DNA of 64,000 nucleotides. Source: Diploptera punctata (taxonomy: Eukaryota > Arthropoda > Insecta > Blattodea > Blaberidae). Positions 1 to 11,639 of the stretch are shown here, piece after piece. A program made the position numbers and the translations under genes. How positions within the stretch are numbered: the first letter of the stretch is position 1; each line of letters begins with the position of its first letter. Under the pieces are notes generated by a model that saw only the letters and a program-made list of their open reading frames with translations, searched no databases and was not told where the DNA came from. The stretch spans positions 374,501 through 438,500 of the forward strand of contig JASPKZ010004956.1 in the NCBI GenBank assembly GCA_030220185.1, written 5' to 3'.

Positions 1-60
1 CTCAAGCGCCTCCGTAGGTTATCTCGTAGTCACATGGAGGGTGACTGGCTGTGTTTTGAG

Positions 61-441
61 ATCCCAGCAGAACTAATAAAATCAGGGAGAGAAAAATTTA
101 TGGACAAGTTACACCGGTTGCTTAGTATGATTTGGGAAAAATAACCTCTTCCAGATGAATGGAAAGAATTAATTGTCGTACCAATTTATAAGAAAGGAGA
201 TAAAACTGGTTGCAACAACTACATAGGCACCTCATTATTTTCAACTTCGTACAAATATTCTAACAAATATATTAGTAAGCAGACTTACTCCTTACATTGA
301 TGACATTCTAGGAGATCATCAATGTGGATTTAGAAAAAATGTTCTACAACATATCAGATTTTAGAAAAGAAATGGGAATAATGGTACTGTACATCAACTA
401 TACATAGACTTCAAAAAGGCATACGATTCAATTAAGTTATA
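61..441 (+). pseudogene. LINE family A reverse transcriptase, 5' part of a split copy
   Basis: Broken reverse-transcriptase (RT) reading frame matching the intact family A copy at 39024-41234 on the other strand. Readable pieces run from PAELIKSG through LLSMIWEK and PDEWKE to YIDFKKAYDSIK, the first catalytic-aspartate motif of LINE RTs. Several stops and small deletions interrupt it. The match begins abruptly at base 61; bases 1-60 are a GC-richer sequence I do not recognise. The copy stops at 441, exactly where a DNA transposon is inserted, and resumes at 2088. Non-functional. Confidence 0.85.
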
Positions 442-2087
442 CAGGTGTATCAAAAATGATGGCGCAAACTTACATGGTTAAAAGTACACGGTAATAGAAG
501 CAACAATGTTCCAGTAAACATGGTCCGCAAACGAGCCGTTTGCGAGATAATTACGAATGTATGGTCACAAGCCGCCACTGACTTCATTGTAAACATCGTC
601 CTAGTTAGTACAAATTAATTTGAATTTAGACTTTACTATTAATTTTTCATCTCATTTAGTTCACATTTCACAGTTCACTTCACTTGTGGGTTACCTGTTA
701 AAGGAGGTTTTCGAAGTGTCTTCGTTGCATCTGGATGCAATACTGTGCTCGTCTCTGCAATGAATGTCGAATTCTTTCGAACACCCCTGGATCATTTCTG
801 AATTCTTGACAAGTATGTACAACTCTCTGCACCAGTTCTTCAACCGTGTTAACGGGTGTGTTGTACACTTCGCTTTTGAGGTGACCCCAGACACTAAAAT
901 CCAAAAGATTTAGATCAGGTGATCTTGGAGGCCAAGGTACAGATCCGCCTCGACCTATCCATCTTTGGCCGTATCTGCGCGTTATATGCCGTCTCACAGC
1001 AGCAGTAAAAATGTGCCGGAGCTCCATCATGCATGTACCACAAACTCTGACGTTGTGAAGGGGAACATCCTTAAGCAATTCTGGAAGATGACGCGGCAGA
1101 AACCTAAGGTACCTCCGTCCATTAAGTTTTCGTGGAAGAATGTGTGGCCGAATGAGATGATCAACTAGTACCCCTAACCACACATTCAGTGAAAAACCGT
1201 GCTGATGTGATGACTCATGAACAGCATGTGGGTTTTTTTCTCACCAAAAATGTGTGTGATAATTAAAACCACCATCGCGTGTGAATCTGTAAATAAAATG
1301 TTACATGCGAAACGAGGGTTGACTACAGTCTGTTGTTGCATCCACTGACAAAACAAAGTCCGCATCATTGAGACATTGAACTCGTTGGAGGTGGTAAAGG
1401 GTACAGTAAATTGCGTGTAAAATTCTCCATACACTTCTGTGGCTTATTACAGGCACTTGTGTGGCAATTCTTCTCGTCGAGGTTCCTGGAGAGAGCTGTA
1501 CTGCTTCCAACACCATATCCTCAACCTCAGGCGTAATGCGAGCAGGCTTACCTACTGCTCTGCCATGTGCAAAACCCCCATTTTCTCTCAGGCGTTGATG
1601 GACTCTTGTAAATGTAAGACTTTCGGGGTGTGTTCGATCAGGAGATGTTTCTTGGTACAAGCGTGCAGTCTCCCGTGCATTGCTATTAGCCCTACTGTAC
1701 ACGAAATGCATATCCGCATACTCTTCGTTACTGTAAGGTTCCATTATAACTACAACACAGCACAAGTGGCACTCCTCACACGAGACTGATACCTTTTGAG
1801 ACCGTGTATTGTAGCCGTTCTGTACGTTCTGCGTGTATGGTTTGATTACAACTCCACCTCTCGGCAATGTTCAGTTTTGTAAACAAAAAACATAGGACGA
1901 ATTCAAGTGCACAAGGAGTAAACCGTACGATGTTACAAACTATGACGTCAGTGGCGGCTTGTAACCATACATTCGTAATTATCTCGCAAACGGCTCGTTT
2001 GCCGACCCATGTTTACTGGGACATTGTTGCTTATTGTCGTGTACTTTCAACCACGTAAGTTTGCGCCATCCTTTTTTATACACCCTA
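442..2087 (-). mobile_element. mariner-like transposon (DUF4817 type) inserted in LINE A
   Basis: A 1,646-bp element with long terminal inverted repeats at 442-598 and 1929-2087. The left end reads CAGGTGTATCAAAAATGATG; the right end, inverted, begins TAGGGTGTATAAAAAAGGAT. It is flanked by TA on both sides (440-441 and 2088-2089). Removing the element and one TA restores the uninterrupted family A sequence (gttatatagtatcc), so both boundaries are exact. The TA target and the transposase type place it among mariner/Tc1-like elements. Confidence 0.9.
698..1867 (-). pseudogene. mariner-like transposase, frameshifted
   Basis: Cut-and-paste transposase remnant read in at least three frames on the minus strand. 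The N-terminal part (about 1300-1760) has YSNEEYADMHFVY, typical of the DUF4817 domain, followed by a helix-turn-helix-like region ending SVWRILHAI. The middle (about 1186-1434) keeps ILFTD, the first catalytic aspartate. The C-terminal part (698-1183) contains the HDGAPAHF-type region in a shifted frame and then RSPDLNLLDFSVWGHLK, the conserved block after the last catalytic acid. No frame spans the protein, so it is inactive; it could be mobilised only by a related enzyme acting on its TIRs. Confidence 0.85.
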
Positions 2088-3285
2088 TATAGTATCCTGT
2101 TAGAATTTCTAAAAAGTCAGTTGGACTTATAGGAATGTGACTAAATGGCACAAAGAGTAGGGTGGTGCAGGCAAACAGTTTTCGGTACTTTTGAAATCCA
2201 CAACGGGTTCGAGCAAGGAGATGCACTATCTCCTCTACTATTTAATTTTTTAGTAGAGCATGCTATCGAATCTTTAGAGGACGAAGAAGACCTACAACTC
2301 AATGGTATTAACAAGCTATTTTTTTATGCTGATATTCTAGTTCTATTTGACGATAACGACAATATACTAAAGGCCAACACGCACACACTATTGAGTAACA
2401 CCAAGAAATTGGGACTAGAAGTAAATATCAATGAAATTAAATATATATATTCACACATAGAAGTACATTATATTATGGAAATGTACAGCTAATGAAAAAT
2501 TAGGAAAATTTTGAGTAAGTGGGTGAATTCAATTACCTAGAAAAAATAATCACAAATAGGAATGAGATACACAAAGAAATTAAACTAGGCTCAATTCTGG
2601 AAATGCGTTTTATCATGTATTACAGAGACTCTTGACGTCCCAACTCCTTTAAAAAAACGTTAAACTGAAAAAAAAAATATGACTATTGTTCTACCAGTTA
2701 TATTATATGGATGCGAAACATGGACTCTTACTTTAAGGAAGGAAAGGAGTTTACGAGTATTTGAGAATAAAGTTCTTAGGAAAATTGTTGGATTAAACGT
2801 TAAACTGAAAAAAAAAGAAAAAAAAGAAGAAAAAAAAGATTATTGTTCTACCAGTTATATTATATGGATGCGAAACATGGACTCTTACTTTAAGGAAGGA
2901 AAGGAGTTTACGAGTATTTGAGAATAAAGTTCTTAGGAAAATTGTTGGATTAAAGAGAGATGAAAAGACAGGAGAATGGAGAAAACTACGTAACAGTGAA
3001 CTACATGGTCTTTATAGGAAGCCAGATATAATAAGAAGAGTTAAGTCTCGTAGACTGCGGTGGGCAGGACATGTGGCACGAATGGGGAATAAAAGACGTG
3101 CATGGAAGCTTCTTGTAGGAAAGCCAGAGGGAAAACGCCTAGTTGGTAGACCAAGAATGAGGTGGAACAATAACATTAACTGCGGTATGATTTGAGGGAA
3201 GTAGATTAAACAGGGAATGATTGGAAAACATTATCTCTGGATAGGGATGTATGGAGAACTTATGTCCGCGCGGCCATGAACCAAC
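2088..3285 (+). pseudogene. LINE family A reverse transcriptase, 3' part of the split copy
   Basis: Continuation of the LINE copy from 441. Readable pieces include QGDALSPLLFNF (about 2215-2250), a damaged YADD box read FFYADILVLF near 2320, and the C-terminal blocks YGCETWTLTLR, LRWAGHVARMG and GKPEGKRLVGRPRMRW (about 3050-3170). It ends near 3285 at the 'gccatgaacc' sequence that marks the family 3' end elsewhere (39040, 25165). An internal tandem duplication at 2658-2957 repeats the YGCETWTL block. Non-functional. Confidence 0.88.
2658..2957 (+). repeat. tandem duplication inside the LINE A copy
   Basis: The segment from 'cgttaaactgaaaaaaaaa' through 'ggaaaattgttggattaaa' occurs twice in direct orientation: unit 1 about 2658-2797 and unit 2 about 2797-2957. 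The copies differ mainly in the length of the A-rich tract (2667-2677 against 2807-2837). The A-rich tract at each junction suggests slippage or unequal exchange. Confidence 0.85.
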
Positions 3286-6200
3286 AAAAGTTAGTATTAC
3301 GAACGCTTAGTTTAATTATGGTCTTACGACTTAACAATATAAAAGTTGATATTATGTTTAATGACTAAATACTGCTTGCAAACAGCTCAAAATAATTTAG
3401 AAATACGTTATTAGTACACTAAAATTTACAAATGAATTTATTTAATATAAATAGAACCTTGCACCCCCGAAAATTTACACGGAACCATGCCCCCCCCCCG
3501 AAAATCTGTCCTGGAATCGCCCTTGCCTTTCAACAAGAAAAAAGGCTTCGTACAGCAAGGTACACCAACTCCAGATTTACCGGATCTAAATTTTAAAAAT
3601 TACAAGGCATTTTAGTATCATGCCATTTGTAAACTGAATATTTCGAAATCAAAGTTTTTATAAACGATGTCATATTTTCTCGTCATACAGCTGGGGCAAT
3701 CGCTCTGATCACCGCAGGTCTCTGCAATTAGAATTACCTCATCATCATTATCATAACCTAACCGAACAAAACTATGAAATAGAATTGACACAATATAAAT
3801 TAAAAGAATATATGTAAAAAACCTAAACAGTTTAATCGAGAGAGACACATTTGATTTAGATTATTATCGACGGACGCATGAAAAAAAAAAATTCCAGGTT
3901 TATTAGAGTGCGTAGGCAAGAAAAGGGCAAATCTTGTTTTAGACCAGTGGTATTATAGTGGCCGTGACAAAATATAGTTCTATTACTTCTATCATTTGAT
4001 TCTAATATTAACAGTTTAAATGAGTGAAATAGTATTACATTTCAATGTGCTAAATACAATTAACGTAACATTTATATATGTTGAATTAAAATAGGATTTT
4101 GTGCGTAAATAAATATACCGTCATATACTCTGAGGCAAAATTACCGTTACTTTCATTTTATTATCTACGTTGGAGCCATCGCATCGGCTAGGTTGGGCTA
4201 GGTATTGTATTAAATTAGTTTGCTTCATTCGTTGGAGCCATCGGCTAAGTATTGTATAAAATATGTTTACTTCATCAAGTTTTATCATTATATTGATGTT
4301 ATTTGTATGTGTACACCCCGTGACTTTTAATAAGAGGTTATATGAAATTCATTCCTGCTGGAATCTTATTTTTATCTAAGAGGATTTAGTGAAAATCAGT
4401 GAGAAAGAAAATATCGTATGATTAACCAATTGGGTAATCTCTAATTCGAATATATACTGATAGATGTGTTTTAGCTTGTTCTATGAAATATATTCGCGTA
4501 ATTATTTTAAAGTTAATTTGTAATACCATAACCTAATAACGTACCATTAGACATGTTAATGATTCTTATCTATATTATAATGCGTTACATGGACTGGTAG
4601 GTAGATCAATGCACTAGTTGTGTATATACTTTTTTTTCACCACCTCACAGTGTCTATTAGGTTGAAGTTGCTATTAGACCCCATAATTTTATAAAATGCC
4701 CATGATTGTATCATATTGTAGGGTTATGGTTTCGTTTTAACATTTTAGTGGATTATATAGCACGGTTTATGACATTGTAGTGAGTTATATACCATGGTAT
4801 CACCTACGTAAATTCAAATAAAAAACGGGGGTAATGTGAATAAAACACCCTTCAATTGTATTTAGTTTGAGCTAACTAACCAACTAATTAAAATTTAAAA
4901 CTAACTATGTGGTCAGTTTGATTTTTTTTTTAAATTTAGTAATGTGTTGTTTGTAATTTGCTAAATTATATTCAGGATATATCTGTGATATCAATCTGAC
5001 CAAAATTTGCAGTTAATTCCAAAACTGATTTTAAATAATTCAATTCATTATTTTAGATTTCAATGGGACAAGTTAGTTAGTGTACACAAGATTAGTTTAT
5101 AGTTTATTAAAATAATATGCATGTAATTTATTTTGTTAGGATAGTTGATGTACGTTGATTTCTTCTAAAAATGTTTAGGAATTTATTGCAAAGTTTGGTC
5201 ATACCAATTTCACATATAAATCCTACCACCTGATGGAAGTTACATTATGCACACTGCGATTCTGTAGAACTTCAAAGAATTCATTGAGTAAGTGAATGTC
5301 AAATACTACAGTTTATCCCTGTTGTACACTAACTCACCCATTATCTCATCCTAACTTGCCCATTAATGCAGATGGACTGCTGGGATAGAATCCCCTTATA
5401 TCTGAGTTGGCATTTGGCTCTTGCAGGAATGTGTATTATCATATTGGTCAACATGACCTAGCAATCCGTTGTTGTCCAATGAAATTTTCACAGGCAGTAC
5501 GTTGGCTTAGAATAGCCACATTTCTGTAATTTCAAACATTTTCTAGTGACTAAAACAAGTCATGATGCCTTAGTGTCACCGGAACTTAAACCAAACAATG
5601 CATTATATGAATTTATTTGTTATTCTTTCACAATTCTTAAACAATGTAAAATATTTAATTCATTCACCCAAGATATTTTAAGCCAATAGCATGTATGTAA
5701 GTTAATTGTCAAACTGGTATGACTAACCTTTACATAATTTCCCAATAACATTATTTAAAGAAATAATGGCTCAATTGCACTTCTACTAGCACTTGATTTT
5801 TCAGTTATATTGTTGTAAACTGTAGCTCTTCTTCTGTATTTACTAACATTATTTAATATTTTAAACTTAAAAAAATTTATAACATTATTAGACAATTTTG
5901 AAGTATTTATTTAAATATGTAAATCACTATATTATGACACTGTTAGAAAATATTCTGATGTTAACTGCTATTTTATCCAAAGTATATTACTTAGTCTATG
6001 ATTTTTCTATCGCTGGTTGGATCAGTGTTAGGGAGTGATAAGTAAGTGTACACCCATTTTTAATAAACGTTTGGTAATTTTAATATTATTAATATATTTT
6101 TTAACATAGATTTGGGGATTTATTGCAAATGTTGGTCATTTAAATTTCATAGCGACGGATAGTAATCGAGGGTGATAATCGATTTGTGGTTCGATTGTGG

Positions 6201-6440
6201 GTTATCGCTGGCTCTATAAACTCTGTCGCATGTGCACTGTTGTTCTATAGGACTTTGAAAATATTTCACGCTAGTTAAAGTGCAGTTTTTCCAAAATAAT
6301 TATATAATTAACAGAATTTCAATTTTTTTTACTTTGTCAGGTTAGAAATGGGATAATAGTGTATGCCTGATTAGTTTCTGGTTTATTGAATAATATGTAT
6401 GCAATTTATTTCAAAGTGTGAAGGAGCGTAATGAAATAAA
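3286..6440. other. AT-rich non-coding DNA
   Basis: No reading frame here resembles a known protein. There is a short imperfect direct repeat with C-runs at about 3460-3525 ('cccccgaaaat' twice), and another at about 4169-4265 ('gttggagccatcg...ggctaggtattgta' twice). Otherwise nothing recognisable. Confidence 0.6.
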
Positions 6441-6720
6441 GTACATACATATTATTCAATGAACTACGGGGTGTGAAAGGTTGTACAAGAGAAGAACATA
6501 TTAGAAATCAGAATATGAGAGAGGAAATAAAAGTACAACCACTTCTTCAACAAATGGAAGAACACACAAACAATCGGATACAACATCCGCAAAGAATGAC
6601 AGAGGATAGGATACCAAAGATGACACTGATGTACAATCCCGGAGGACGAAAATCGGTAGGAAGACCAAGAAAGTACTGGGCTAAACAGATGTGAGATCAG
6701 AACACATAAAGACCTAATAT
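6441..6720 (+). pseudogene. LINE C-terminal fragment (other family)
   Basis: Short coding remnant with the order usual for LINE RT C-termini: GCTREEHIRNQNMREE (about 6478-6525), then a decayed version of the conserved NW..H..RM stretch (RIQHPQRMTEDRIPK), then GGRKSVGRPRKYW (about 6640-6680). A GATGATGATATTGATGA tail follows at about 6730. 5'-truncated; the family differs from LINE A. Confidence 0.7.
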
Positions 6721-6889
6721 GTGAAGGATGACGATGATATTGATGAAGTTTAAAAGGGACATGCTAACATATCAATTTCATAAGCTCTGCACCAGTGCCC
6801 TACTATTTTGTAGAACTGGAGATAGAATGAATTATTGAGTAAGCTATTGGAAACTTCTTCATAAGTCATATTTGAAGAGAAAAATTATA

Positions 6890-6963
6890 CGCTCAGACCG
6901 GGACTTGAACCCGGGACCCTTGGTTCTCTAGACCAAGTGCTCTACCAACTGAGCTACCTGAGC
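6890..6963 (-). tRNA. tRNA-like gene, left arm of fold-back
   Basis: On the minus strand it starts GCTCAGGTAGCTCAGTTGG. The acceptor stem GCTCAGG/TCTGAGC, D stem GCTC/GAGC and T stem CCGGG/CCCGG all pair. Box A (TAGCTCAGTTGG) and box B (GGTTCAAGTCC) are intact. The anticodon arm is odd: either CTTGG/CCAAG with a 9-nt loop, or a 6-bp stem with a 7-nt loop CTAGAGA (anticodon AGA). An AGA tRNA-Ser would need a long variable arm, which is absent. T5 follows. Probably a tRNA-derived pseudo-tRNA; amino-acid identity not assigned. Confidence 0.6.
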
Positions 6964-7243
6964 AAGTACCGATCTAAATGCAAATCCTTCTCTATATACA
7001 TTGTAATTCCCATCCACCAAATGCTGTGAAGCCATGCTTCTATCTTGCAAATGGCGGCTCCTTTATTAATATTTATTATAATAAAAACTTGGAAAAAGCC
7101 GTACTGGCTGTAATGTATAATTCCCAAATATGTCTTCTTAATAAAGGAGCCGCCATTTGCAAGATAGAAGCATGGCTTCACAGCATTTGGTGGATGGGAA
7201 TTACAATGTATATAGAGAAGGATTTGCGTTTAGATCGGTACTT

Positions 7244-7317
7244 GCTCAGGTAGCTCAGTTGGTAGAGCACTTGGTCTGGAGAACCAAGGGTCCCGGGTTC
7301 AAGTCCTGGTCTGAGCG
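7244..7317 (+). tRNA. tRNA-like gene, right arm of fold-back
   Basis: Mirror copy of 6890-6963, with the same acceptor and D stems and box A. It differs at the anticodon loop (CTGGAGA instead of CTAGAGA). One change in the T arm (AAGTCCTGG) turns a G-C pair into G-T. Pol III-type T5 at 7323-7327. As with the left copy, the anticodon arm is one nucleotide too long, so a working decoding tRNA is doubtful. Confidence 0.6.
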
Positions 7318-7341
7318 TATAATTTTTCTCTTCAAATATGA

Positions 7342-8509
7342 TTTATCCATCATTGAGATGTACGAAATCAATAATAAATTCTTCATAGGTGATCAAAATT
7401 TTAATAAATGACACTTTTTCAATTAATCTTAATAGCTATGCTACCAAAGTTTAACTTAATTCTTATTGATTTTACTATTGTGACAAGTACTGACATATTC
7501 TGTACTACATCGTACATCATTAAGTCACATGACTTTTGGAATACATTATTTCAGTAATTAATATTCAAACTGTTTGGTACATTGTTAATTTCACTGTGTT
7601 ACCTTAAGTTTGTTTGTATTGATAGTATAGCTTGAGTTATGTTTCATTAGGAAATTTACATAAGCATTTGATCTTCTACTGCTATGGATTTCAAGACAAC
7701 ATATGTGCGAACTGACTCAGCATATGATATGCATATTGTTCACCATTTTCTTTATTATTAATCATTATATCATTTTTTACATTATCTTCATCTAAATTGA
7801 GTTTTATTTCTGTATATAGACTGTACATCCCTCAGGTTGATATTAACATTCTTCAACAGTAATATATCAGTATTTTCATTTTTTAAAATTATAATGCCAA
7901 TTATGAATCCTAAATTTAACTAAAAAATTACTTAACATTATATTTATCTTAAGTTGGTAGTGAGATCACATGTTGCATCCATTTAGTATAAACTGAAGCA
8001 ATCACCACTTTATATTTTTTTATTTTAGCCTTGTCTAGAGTGTCATGTGGCTTAGTCGAATGGTTTTAAGGCATCATGCCTTGTATGGACATGTTCTGGT
8101 TTGTCTCCCATAGTGGATAAATGTTATCATAGAATTTGTATCTATATGAGACCTGTATCTTCCCGGCATCATGAGAAATGTTGGTATGCATAATGAGTAG
8201 TAGCTCCAGATTGAGAAATCCAGCTGTAATGACTGGGAACTGATATGATGATCACATGCCACTGCTATAAGAGTTAAATAATTTTTCAGCTATGTAAATG
8301 ACATTGTGGATGTGAAGCCAGTAGCTCTCTGTTAGGAAAAGTGACTTTTAGGCATTTTGTCTCATGCAAAGTTTTTTTGTTTCTTCAGAGAAGTTGGATA
8401 ACATGAGTCTCTTGCATGCTTTTACAGATTTGAGCATATGTTTATTTTTTTCCTATGTGTAGTTATAGTTCCTAACTAACTCAGAGGCACTATCTAATCT
8501 GTAGGTTTT
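7342..8509. other. AT-rich non-coding DNA
   Basis: No recognisable coding or RNA feature seen. Confidence 0.55.
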
Positions 8510-8670
8510 TTGCCATTTGGACATAATCTCTCCATATTTCCTATCTTCAACTAATGTTTTCAAATAATCCTCTGCATAACTCACCCTCTTAAATCATGGT
8601 TGATGTTATTCACCCGCCTCGTTCTTGACCTTTCTACTGGGTGATTTGTCTCTGGTTTTCTTATAAAGAA
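8510..8670 (-). pseudogene. LINE family A 3' fragment
   Basis: Degenerate match to the 3' coding end of the family A copy at 39045-39210: 'acataatctctccatatttcctatc' and 'aaatcatggttgatgttattcaccc' align with the same order of blocks there. Contains no open frame. It ends just before the SINE at 8709. Confidence 0.7.
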
Positions 8671-8708
8671 TTTCCAAATCACGTTTATATTCCTCATTTG
8701 TCACATAT

Positions 8709-9043
8709 CCATCCATAGTAATTCTGCCCGAAGGCAGGTCCTTCACTGCAATCATAGCATATTAATTTTATGCTTGCAGCTTTACTAGGGAATTGTAGGT
8801 GTGGTAGCTTCCCGTTCCTTTCCACACCGGTGAAGGATGATGATGATAATAAGGATGATGTTGATGTTGGCCATATGATTTTGGGGACCGTTTGGGCCTT
8901 AAAGTTTTCCTGACATTTGTCTTACAGGTGAGGAAAAACCCCGATAATAACCGCAACCAGAAAAACTGCCCCGACCGGGGATCGAACCCGGGCCCGTTGC
9001 GTGTCAAGGCAGCACACTACCTCGAGACCACAGTGGTGGACAC
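8709..9043 (-). mobile_element. tRNA-derived SINE, family S1
   Basis: Full-length minus-strand SINE. The tRNA-like head (about 8980-9041) reads GTGGTCTCGAGGTAGTGTG with box B GGGTTCGATCCCC. The body contains TCGGGGTTTTTCCTCACCTG, and the tail carries a CTATGGATGGAT repeat. An 11-bp target duplication with one mismatch flanks it (8698-8708 TTGTCACATAT; 9044-9054 TTGTTACATAT). Same family as 26351-26691 and 58349-58640. Confidence 0.88.
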
Positions 9044-9054
9044 TTGTTACATAT

Positions 9055-9687
9055 ATCCTTTCGAAATTCAGTTTACTTAACTATAATTATTACTTATAGA
9101 TATTTGAATTCCAACACTTCTTCAAAATAACCACCATATCTTATAAATCTTTTATGCCCATTTAATAATGTATGTGTGTCAATATATTTTGTTTTATTGA
9201 TATTTAAAATTACAGCAATGCTGAGTTGTTTACAAAGTGAGAAGAAAGAAACCTTTCTTGTATTACATAAAATGCAAAGTGATTGAAGAAAACAATATGA
9301 TATATTTTAATTCAAGCGCTACTTCGGCAGACCATGTTACACAGATTATGCATACTTATATGGCATACAGAGAGGGGGTAGGATGAGTGTATATTTAAGT
9401 ATTTGTATGTTGTATGAGGGATGATATTGATTTTAAACTTGTGTTGCCATGTAGCCTAAATCTTGTCAAGAATTATTGACTGATTTACCAGGTGTAACAT
9501 GCCTATTTGATGGATGAATCACTATAAAAAAATACCACATGTCTACTTAACATATGTATTGTGGAGAGGATTTGGACTTATAGTACAGACATGAGATTCA
9601 CGATCTAGCTTTTAAAAATTGTACATGATGAATCATTTTAGTGGTGAGATATATAATTTTACAAATACATTTTTCAAGTATGTCAGG
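9055..9687. other. AT-rich non-coding DNA
   Basis: Nothing recognisable seen. Confidence 0.5.
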
Positions 9688-9745
9688 AATAGAACTTGAA
9701 CCTGGTGGTAAGAAGGCTGGCATAATACTACCTGAGCTAGTTTTA
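9688..9745 (-). other. degenerate tRNA-like sequence
   Basis: On the minus strand it reads CTAGCTCAGGTAGTATTATG and then GGTTCAAGTTC, resembling Pol III boxes A and B at tRNA spacing. The stems pair poorly. Probably the head of an old SINE or a tRNA pseudogene. Confidence 0.4.
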
Positions 9746-10280
9746 TCCTATATTCTTAAAAATTATTATTAAGAGTAGCATAAAAGCTACCTGTTATGCT
9801 AGTTATATTCCAATATAGAAACAAAAAGTAGCAAAGTTATTGTAACAGTAAATTAATTATCGTCTAATATAAGGTTCTGTGTTTATTTATTTTTTATTCT
9901 GAAAAATGCCTTAAAACTGAACGAGAAGTCAAGGTAAAACCTAAAATTCACATATTAGCCATAATGATATATATTAGTCACTTGTTTAACTGAACAGCAA
10001 ACTTATAACAAAAAATTGAAGATTACCAATTGCCTAAATAACCTGCCTAACTTAAATTATTCTACCCATTCTAACCTAACTTTCCCAATTTAACCTAACA
10101 TAATCATAATAATGATGTTAGCTATTGGCTCTAGGAGGAATGTTAATATACTCTTGGCAAACATGTTACTAGCCATCACTTGTTCAAAATTACAAGAATC
10201 ATAGACTGGCACATCCCTTAGAGTAACTGCATAAAGTTTATTTATTTACAGAATTTTAATGTTTACACATCTTTCTGTGT
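9746..10280. other. AT-rich non-coding DNA
   Basis: Nothing recognisable seen. Confidence 0.5.
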
Positions 10281-10870
10281 CTAAAGTTTTATTATTCTTC
10301 TCCACTCGTCTCTCTCCATCCAATCTATATCCTCCAGTCTCTTGCTCTCATTCCAGTTCTTATATCCTGCATCCACGAGTTTCGAGGTCTTCCTCTTCTC
10401 CTTCTTCCAGGTGGACACCATTCCAATGTTTTCCTGGGTAATCTTTCTTCTTGCATTCGTCGTACGTGCCCATACCAATTTAATTGCTTACACCGTATAT
10501 AATCTACTATTGAATAACCAATATTCATTTTTTCTCTTATCACAGTATTTCTTATTTTGTCTAACTTTGAACATCTTGCTGCTCTCCTCAAGAAATCCAT
10601 TTCCATCGACATAAGTTTTTGTTCAATTTACAAACTTCAGCTCCATGTGACAGTACTTCTTACTATTGAATTATATATTTGTAACTTATTTTTCCTGGTT
10701 ACATGTCTGTTCCATAAGACTCCATTCATCATTGCTGTTATTGCTCTACCTTTATTTATTCTGTTCTTAATACCACTCTCTTGTTTATCCTGTTTATCTA
10801 ATTTTACTCCCAGATACTCAAATTCTTCACATCCTCTGCATAAAGTATTAACTCCATTTCATGATAGACC
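10281..10870 (-). pseudogene. LINE RT C-terminal fragment
   Basis: The minus-strand frame at 10325-10612 reads DFLRRAARCSKLDKIRN, then LNWYGHVRRMQEERLPRKTL, then GRRRRGRPRNSWMQDI. This is the usual C-terminal order of LINE RT polyproteins (NW.GHV.RM, then GRPR..W). Upstream coding sequence with stops extends to about 10870. The 3' end is near 10281. 5'-truncated and not family A (different wording around GHVRRM). Confidence 0.8.
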
Positions 10871-10889
10871 TTGAAAGCCTTTGGCATAC

Positions 10890-11000
10890 TAGCATCATAT
10901 CCACATGTGTTAATCATTCAGGTGAACAATCATCCTCCCAGGATAGGCATGATATGTGGTCAGCCATTTGGGTTCCACAGGTATTACAACCAGTTTCTTC
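10890..11000 (+). repeat. interspersed repeat R1, copy 1
   Basis: The stretch 'acatgtgttaatcattcaggtgaacaatcatcc...gatatgtggtcagcc...attacaaccagttt' resembles 27690-27785 in the same orientation. No Pol III boxes or coding capacity seen, so the class is unknown. Confidence 0.45.
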
Positions 11001-11639
11001 AACTAGCAGCTGCTACTTACTGTAGATATAAAAATTCCACATGCTGCTAGAATGTCAGCAGTCCTGTACTAATCCAGAAACCATGAGAAAATGTATTATC
11101 CCATGGGGATTCAAATCATAGCAAATCCTCTAACTCTGCACCCTGGTAACATGCCTTAAATATTTTGGCTATGTGGCATAAAATATTGTGTTGAAAAAAT
11201 AGATGGATTGATTGTATTTTATGGTGTTTTTTAATTTTTTCAGATAATCTGATAATAAGGGATAGCTAGTTTGCTGTTGAACAGAAGAGTCAGCAAGCAA
11301 ACATGCATACTGCATTGCAAGTAAGTTACTGTGGAAGATTAAATATGATCATAATATGTAGACTACTGTTCACAGATCAGCCATGTGTAAACAATGGTTA
11401 ACACAACTAATGAGAAAATTTTTGTCTGAACATTTTTACCCACGATCACTACTTTTGAGGTTAGAAGATTAGAAATTTTAGCTTGGCCAGAAAAGTGTCT
11501 GAATAACTCAGCGGTAGATAGGGAAGAGCACCAACATATAAAATAGAGGTTCTTGGTTTCTAAATCATTGGTTTAGGCAGCCATTATTTCTCTAATTATG
11601 TTTTATTTAATTTCATGTTAGAATAGGATATCTCAGAAT
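11001..11639. other. non-coding DNA
   Basis: A weak tRNA-like stretch at about 11485-11560 ('aactcagcggtagatagg') is too degenerate to call. Nothing else recognised. Confidence 0.45.

Larger units (their letters stand above)
6866..7341. mobile_element. fold-back element with outward-facing tRNA-like ends
   Basis: Two almost identical inverted arms, 6866-7069 and 7138-7341 (204 bp each), are separated by a 68-bp AT-rich spacer. Each arm carries, near its outer end, a 74-nt tRNA-like gene pointing outward, followed by a T5 run (TATAATTTTTCTC). The inner part of each arm has 'aatggcggctccttt'. No coding capacity. This resembles a MITE or inverted SINE dimer; the tRNA-like ends may supply Pol III promoters. 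A related arrangement occurs at 25359-25904. Confidence 0.85.

Noticed and set aside
3618..3848. 76-codon open stretch with a hydrophobic N-terminus on the minus strand
   Set aside because: No similarity to a known family, no codon-bias signal, AT-rich surroundings; likely chance.
6978..7253. Overlapping open frames on both strands across the fold-back element
   Set aside because: They arise from the inverted repeat and cover tRNA-like sequence; the proteins on the two strands mirror each other.
8892..9080. Open frames over SINE S1 copies (also 26160-26628 and 58228-58643)
   Set aside because: The frames are translations of the SINE body (for example 'SGFFLTCKTNVRKTL') and recur wherever the SINE occurs.
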